A stretch of DNA of 64,000 nt from Megaleporinus macrocephalus (Eukaryota > Chordata > Actinopteri > Characiformes > Anostomidae), in assembly GCA_021613375.1 (NCBI GenBank), contig CM038727.1:3960587-4024586 (forward strand), in the 5' to 3' direction. The notes below the pieces were generated by a model. It saw only the letters and a program-made list of their open reading frames with translations. It had not been told where the DNA came from and searched no databases. Numbering within the stretch: the first letter of the stretch is position 1; the number at the start of each line of letters is the position of its first letter. Shown one piece after another: positions 60,590-64,000 of this stretch. Both the position numbers and the translations under genes were made by a program.

Positions 60590-61400
60590 ACCCTTCCTCT
60601 CTCAGGAGGCCACCCAGGTGCTCGTCCAGTCTCTTATAATTTCAAGGCTCGACTACTGCAACTCGCTCCTGGCTGGTCTTCCTCTGCAGACCATCAGGCC
60701 CTTCAACTGATCCAGAGTGCAGCAGCATGGCTCGTCTTCAATCATCCCAAGTTCACTCATGTCACTCCACTGCTGCGCTCCCTTCACTGGCTTCCTGTAG
60801 CTGCTCGCATTCAGTTTAAAGTTCTGATGCCTACAAAGCCAAGAATGGACCAGCTCCTCCAGACCTTATAGCAGTGGTCAAAAGTCGATTTGCACCTTCA
60901 CGCTTCAAGTACTGCTCGGCTTGACCCGCCATCACTCAAGATTCATGGAAGACACGTGACAAGACGCTTCTCTGTCCTGGAGCCCAGATGGTGGAATGAA
61001 CTTCCACTGGCTGTCCGAACAGTGAACTCTCTCATAGTCTCTTTGTGAAGCACTTATAAGCACTGATCTACTGAAGCATTGGTAGAAACCGTAATCACAC
61101 TTGATCTTCTAGGAACTCTGGATAAGTACTGCACTGATACTGTATATAGTCTCGTATTTATTCTCTTCTCTGCAGGTGTTCCAGTGTTGCTAGGTGTTGC
61201 TCTGTGTCTAATCCTATATTTTGTGGTCTTCTTTCTAGGTATCAGCACTGGAACTTGTTTATAGCACTGTTTGAGTATAAGAGTAGTTTGGACTTAAACC
61301 TGTTTGTACTAGATAGAGATACTCACACTCTGATTGAACACTAAGCACTTTTGTAAGTCGCTCTGGATAAGAGCGTCTGCTAAATGCCGTAAATGTAAAT
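60590..61400 (+). mobile_element. L2-type LINE, 3' end
   Basis: Translated pieces [40 protein letters not shown] and RSLHWLPVAARIQFKVLM are typical of the reverse transcriptase C-terminus of fish L2-type LINEs. The 3' tail TAAGTCGCTCTGGATAAGAG then CGTCTGCTAAATGC is the characteristic L2/SINE-shared 3' stem-loop, followed by a short TGTAAA-type repeat. It is 5'-truncated and interrupted by stops. Confidence 0.85.
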
Positions 61401-62053
61401 ATTAATTTACAACTAACACCCTAGTCAACACTGACACATGACACACAAACTTCAATATTAATACTTCAATCCCAGCGATGTGATGTCATTTGTAAATAAG
61501 ATGAATTATAACACAGATTTGGTTAATATGTGCAGTTGTTTTCAACACAGGCAGAATATTCTGTCTAATACATCATTACAAATCAACAAAGAAAACATGC
61601 TTATTTGTTTCAAAACATTATAAAAACTGCAAACTTTTTAGAGTGGACGAGTGAGCTTCATCTCTGCTGGTAATTCTCTCGGTCGGACAGGTAGCAGCAG
61701 CTGTTACCATTATCTGCTCCATTAGGCGAGTGCCCGCTCTCCCAGGATGTTTAGTAAATCATGGTCTCCTTCCACAGTCTCGCGCCTCCTGACTCCCTGT
61801 CTGCTGCCGCGACTCTGAGCTGGCCCTGTTCGTACTTCCTGATATTAAACACCCTGTAGTTTCAGTCAATAAGAATGCTACGTATATAGAAGTGTATAAG
61901 CATCCAGAACGGTGGTGGAGAAATCCAGCGTTCCAGGCTGTGAAGGGAACGTCGGCACTTTTCATTCCTTCCCAACAAACAACCCAACTGTCAGAGCTCC
62001 ACGTTCATCTTTAAACCAGCCTGAAGTTCCTCTACTCCACATTCTTCATCTAA
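61401..62053. other. Intergenic, no gene seen
   Basis: Sequence after the LINE tail with no exon-like or RNA-like feature. Short open frames only. Confidence 0.45.
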
Positions 62054-62122
62054 TGTTCCACCTTAAACACTGCAGCTCGTACAGACGCCAGAATGGAACC
62101 ACAGCAGCGTTTAAGGTGGAAC
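62054..62122. repeat. Fold-back element, short copy
   Basis: GTTCCACCTTAAACACTGC at 62054 pairs with GCAGCGTTTAAGGTGGAAC ending at 62122 (one mismatch in 19 bp). It is the same core as the hairpin at 30074-30186. Confidence 0.75.
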
Positions 62123-63024
62123 GGAGAATTCCCAAAACCAGCTCATCTTTAACAGAATCCTGAACTTTAACTCTGCAGTCTGTACGTTTCACTCCGGACA
62201 GTTTCTCCAACACTCGGACACCATGGAGCAGCTTCAGCTCAGCGTTCAACACTGAAGAGACTGAAGAGACGAGCAGCTCCACCTTTATTAGAACCACAAC
62301 CTCAACAGTGACTGGAAGTAGCAGCCATGCTGTGTGAGTGGATCACTGTGTGCTGGTTGAAGCAGATCATCTTAAACTGAAAGTTTCACAGAGACACCTT
62401 TAACCTACTTTGTGTTTGATGTGCAGATGAAAGTGAGTAGCTCGTATAGGTAACGTTACTAGTAGCAGCTCTGAGTAACCAGCATAGCTAACTAAATAGG
62501 ATGTGGGTGGAGCTTATTTACGCAGAGGTTCATTTTATTTGAGCTGTGTTGCTTCTGTGGGATCATTGCAGCGTCTCACTGTAAAACCGGCCAATCGGAG
62601 CAGAGCTCATCTAAATATTCATGAGCTCAACAAAACAGGCAGCTTGTTTCATTCTAGGATCTGATCATAGAGTGTAAATGGTGTAAAACTGCATCTGGGT
62701 GACCAAAGACTCCCACACCTTCTATGTTGAATGTCAGAGAACAATTTAAATACTATGTTAATGAGTTGTATGGCAGATTTAATCTTTAAACAATATTAGC
62801 AACTCTACATGACGTGTTGGACGTGGTTTAAATGTTATAACTAGGTGAAAAGATGGTGGTGGTATGTGGAGTAACCTGCTGTAATAGACTTTAGCTCATC
62901 TGTGTGCAGCCAACCCGATAACCTGGCCTATCTCTGTGTCTTAAATGTGGATCAGCTGGTCTGGTGTAGAAATTGGAAACTCAGAAGTGTTGCATACACA
63001 AGAACCCAAACACACATATATATA
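62123..63024. other. Intergenic, no gene seen
   Basis: No recognisable coding, RNA or mobile feature. A short stretch near 62046-62297 reads open on the minus strand but belongs to the fold-back neighbourhood and has no domain. Confidence 0.45.
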
Positions 63025-63027
63025 TAA

Positions 63028-63042
63028 TGTGTGTGTGTGTGT

Positions 63043-63106
<64 letters not shown>
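63028..63106. repeat. (GT)n(TA)n microsatellite left of mariner-like MITE
   Basis: A short GT run, then about 58 bp of TA, immediately left of the element at 63114. Confidence 0.93.
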
Positions 63107-63113
<7 letters not shown>

Positions 63114-63116
<3 letters not shown>

Positions 63117-63636
63117 TACTGCTCAAAAGTTTGGGATCAAAGTTTGGGATGAAATGTTCTTGTTTCAATGGAGTATCTTCTTCCTTAACACAACAATGTT
63201 CTGACGGGTCTCTAAAGAAAGTTGTTTCTTTCTGGTCATTGTGAGTCGGTCAGCAAGCCATCAACTGCTGATCTTTAGATACTAAACTAACCTAGAATGT
63301 TGTTCCCTTTTATACTCACTTATTAGTAGAATGTTTTTCAGCTGTGATCACAATTGATCAAGAGTGTCCTAACAACCAATTAGTCCAATAACATCCTTAA
63401 CTTGGATTGGTGGTCGTACCAGGAGATTTAGACAGAGGACTGAGAATTACTGATAATAGAACTATATGTAAAATAAGCCTCTATACAAAAATAGACTTTA
63501 ATACAAACATTTTTATTCTTTAAAAATCATCTGATACACTTACATTCATTGTGAAATGGACAATATTGTTTGTGAATTGCATGAAAATTGCATGAAATGA
63601 AATTCTAAAGTGATCCTAAACTTTTGAGCGGTAGTG
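63114..63636. mobile_element. Non-autonomous Tc1/mariner-type element with TA target duplication
   Basis: The left end CACTACTGCTCAAAAGTTTG (then GGATC) and the right end (GATCC then TAAACTTTTGAGCGGTAGTG) are inverted repeats of about 25 bp with two mismatches. TA dinucleotides flank both ends (63112-63113, 63637-63638). The 523-bp interior holds no transposase. It appears inserted in a TA microsatellite, since TA runs continue on both sides. Confidence 0.88.
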
Positions 63637-63640
63637 TATA

Positions 63641-63642
63641 TG

Positions 63643-63722
<80 letters not shown>
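63641..63722. repeat. (TA)n(TG)n microsatellite right of mariner-like MITE
   Basis: About 48 bp of TA followed by about 28 bp of TG. Confidence 0.93.
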
Positions 63723-63725
<3 letters not shown>

Positions 63726-63822
63726 TTCCGCATTGCACTTAGGCTGCAAATACATGCCATCCCCTGATATCATATACCAACCCCCCCACCCATATCCCAC
63801 CACCAAGTTTTCTTTTTGTTGC

Positions 63823-63871
63823 TTATAAGTGTGTTTAAGGTGGTAGCGGACCACCGTAAACACACTTATAA
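63823..63871. repeat. Near-perfect 22-bp hairpin
   Basis: The left arm TTATAAGTGTGTTTAAGGTGGT (63823-63844) and the right arm (63850-63871) are inverted copies with a single mismatch around a five-base AGCGG loop. It could be the abutted ends of a collapsed MITE, a cruciform-forming site, or a small structured transcript. Nothing in the surroundings decides between these. Confidence 0.8.
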
Positions 63872-64000
63872 ACAAGTTCTTTCTGGGTGGGTATCACCTC
63901 AGTATTAATGACACTGCTGCCGTCTGAATGTGCAGTCATATGGACTTATGCTCATGGTTGTGACATCACAGCCATGATAAGAATTTCAATTTATATTTTA

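Overview
The window is vertebrate, almost certainly teleost, nuclear DNA. It holds a fish-type gli3, a complete prpf4b, Tc1/mariner- and hAT-type DNA transposon remnants, a LINE tail of the fish L2 type, tRNA-derived SINEs and very abundant micro- and minisatellites. The repeat style suggests an otophysan (characin, catfish or knifefish group), but I cannot fix the species. Every gene is split into exons. I placed exon borders by eye from GT-AG sites and reading-frame continuity.

Layout. (1) 1-9,870: the last five visible coding exons of gli3 (+), from the end of zinc finger 1 to the stop, then a 3'UTR of about 1.8 kb. The 5' part of the gene lies left of the window. (2) 9,895-13,255: about 3.3 kb of a 16-bp tandem repeat, open in all three + frames, followed by smaller minisatellites. 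(3) 14,578-24,320 (-): a gene I do not recognise. It assembles as 20 exons, all with phase-1 boundaries, into about 795 codons. Parts in order are a charged N-terminus, four tandem copies of a two-exon cassette separated by telomere-like satellite introns, a block of short helical exons with an internal duplication, a Pro/Gln-rich minisatellite exon and a short acidic tail. (4) 24,321-29,591: intergenic, full of transposon remnants. (5) 29,592-48,535 (+): complete prpf4b (PRP4 kinase), 15 coding exons and about 1,014 residues, with several hAT-like insertions in its introns, some with exact 8-bp target duplications. (6) 50,694-54,692: three head-to-tail units, each carrying an internally deleted Tc1-like element and ending in a CTCF-consensus-like site. 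(7) 54,693-64,000: no gene; hAT-like, Tc1-like, L2 and mariner-type remnants and a strong hairpin.

Functionally, gli3 is the bifunctional Hedgehog-pathway transcription factor and prpf4b is a spliceosomal kinase. Nothing in the sequence links them. The best candidate for something undescribed is the minus-strand cassette gene at 14.6-24.3 kb, which appears to have grown by repeated duplication of symmetric exons together with their satellite introns. A second theme is CTCF-like motifs carried by mobile or tandemly duplicated DNA on both sides of, and inside, prpf4b.
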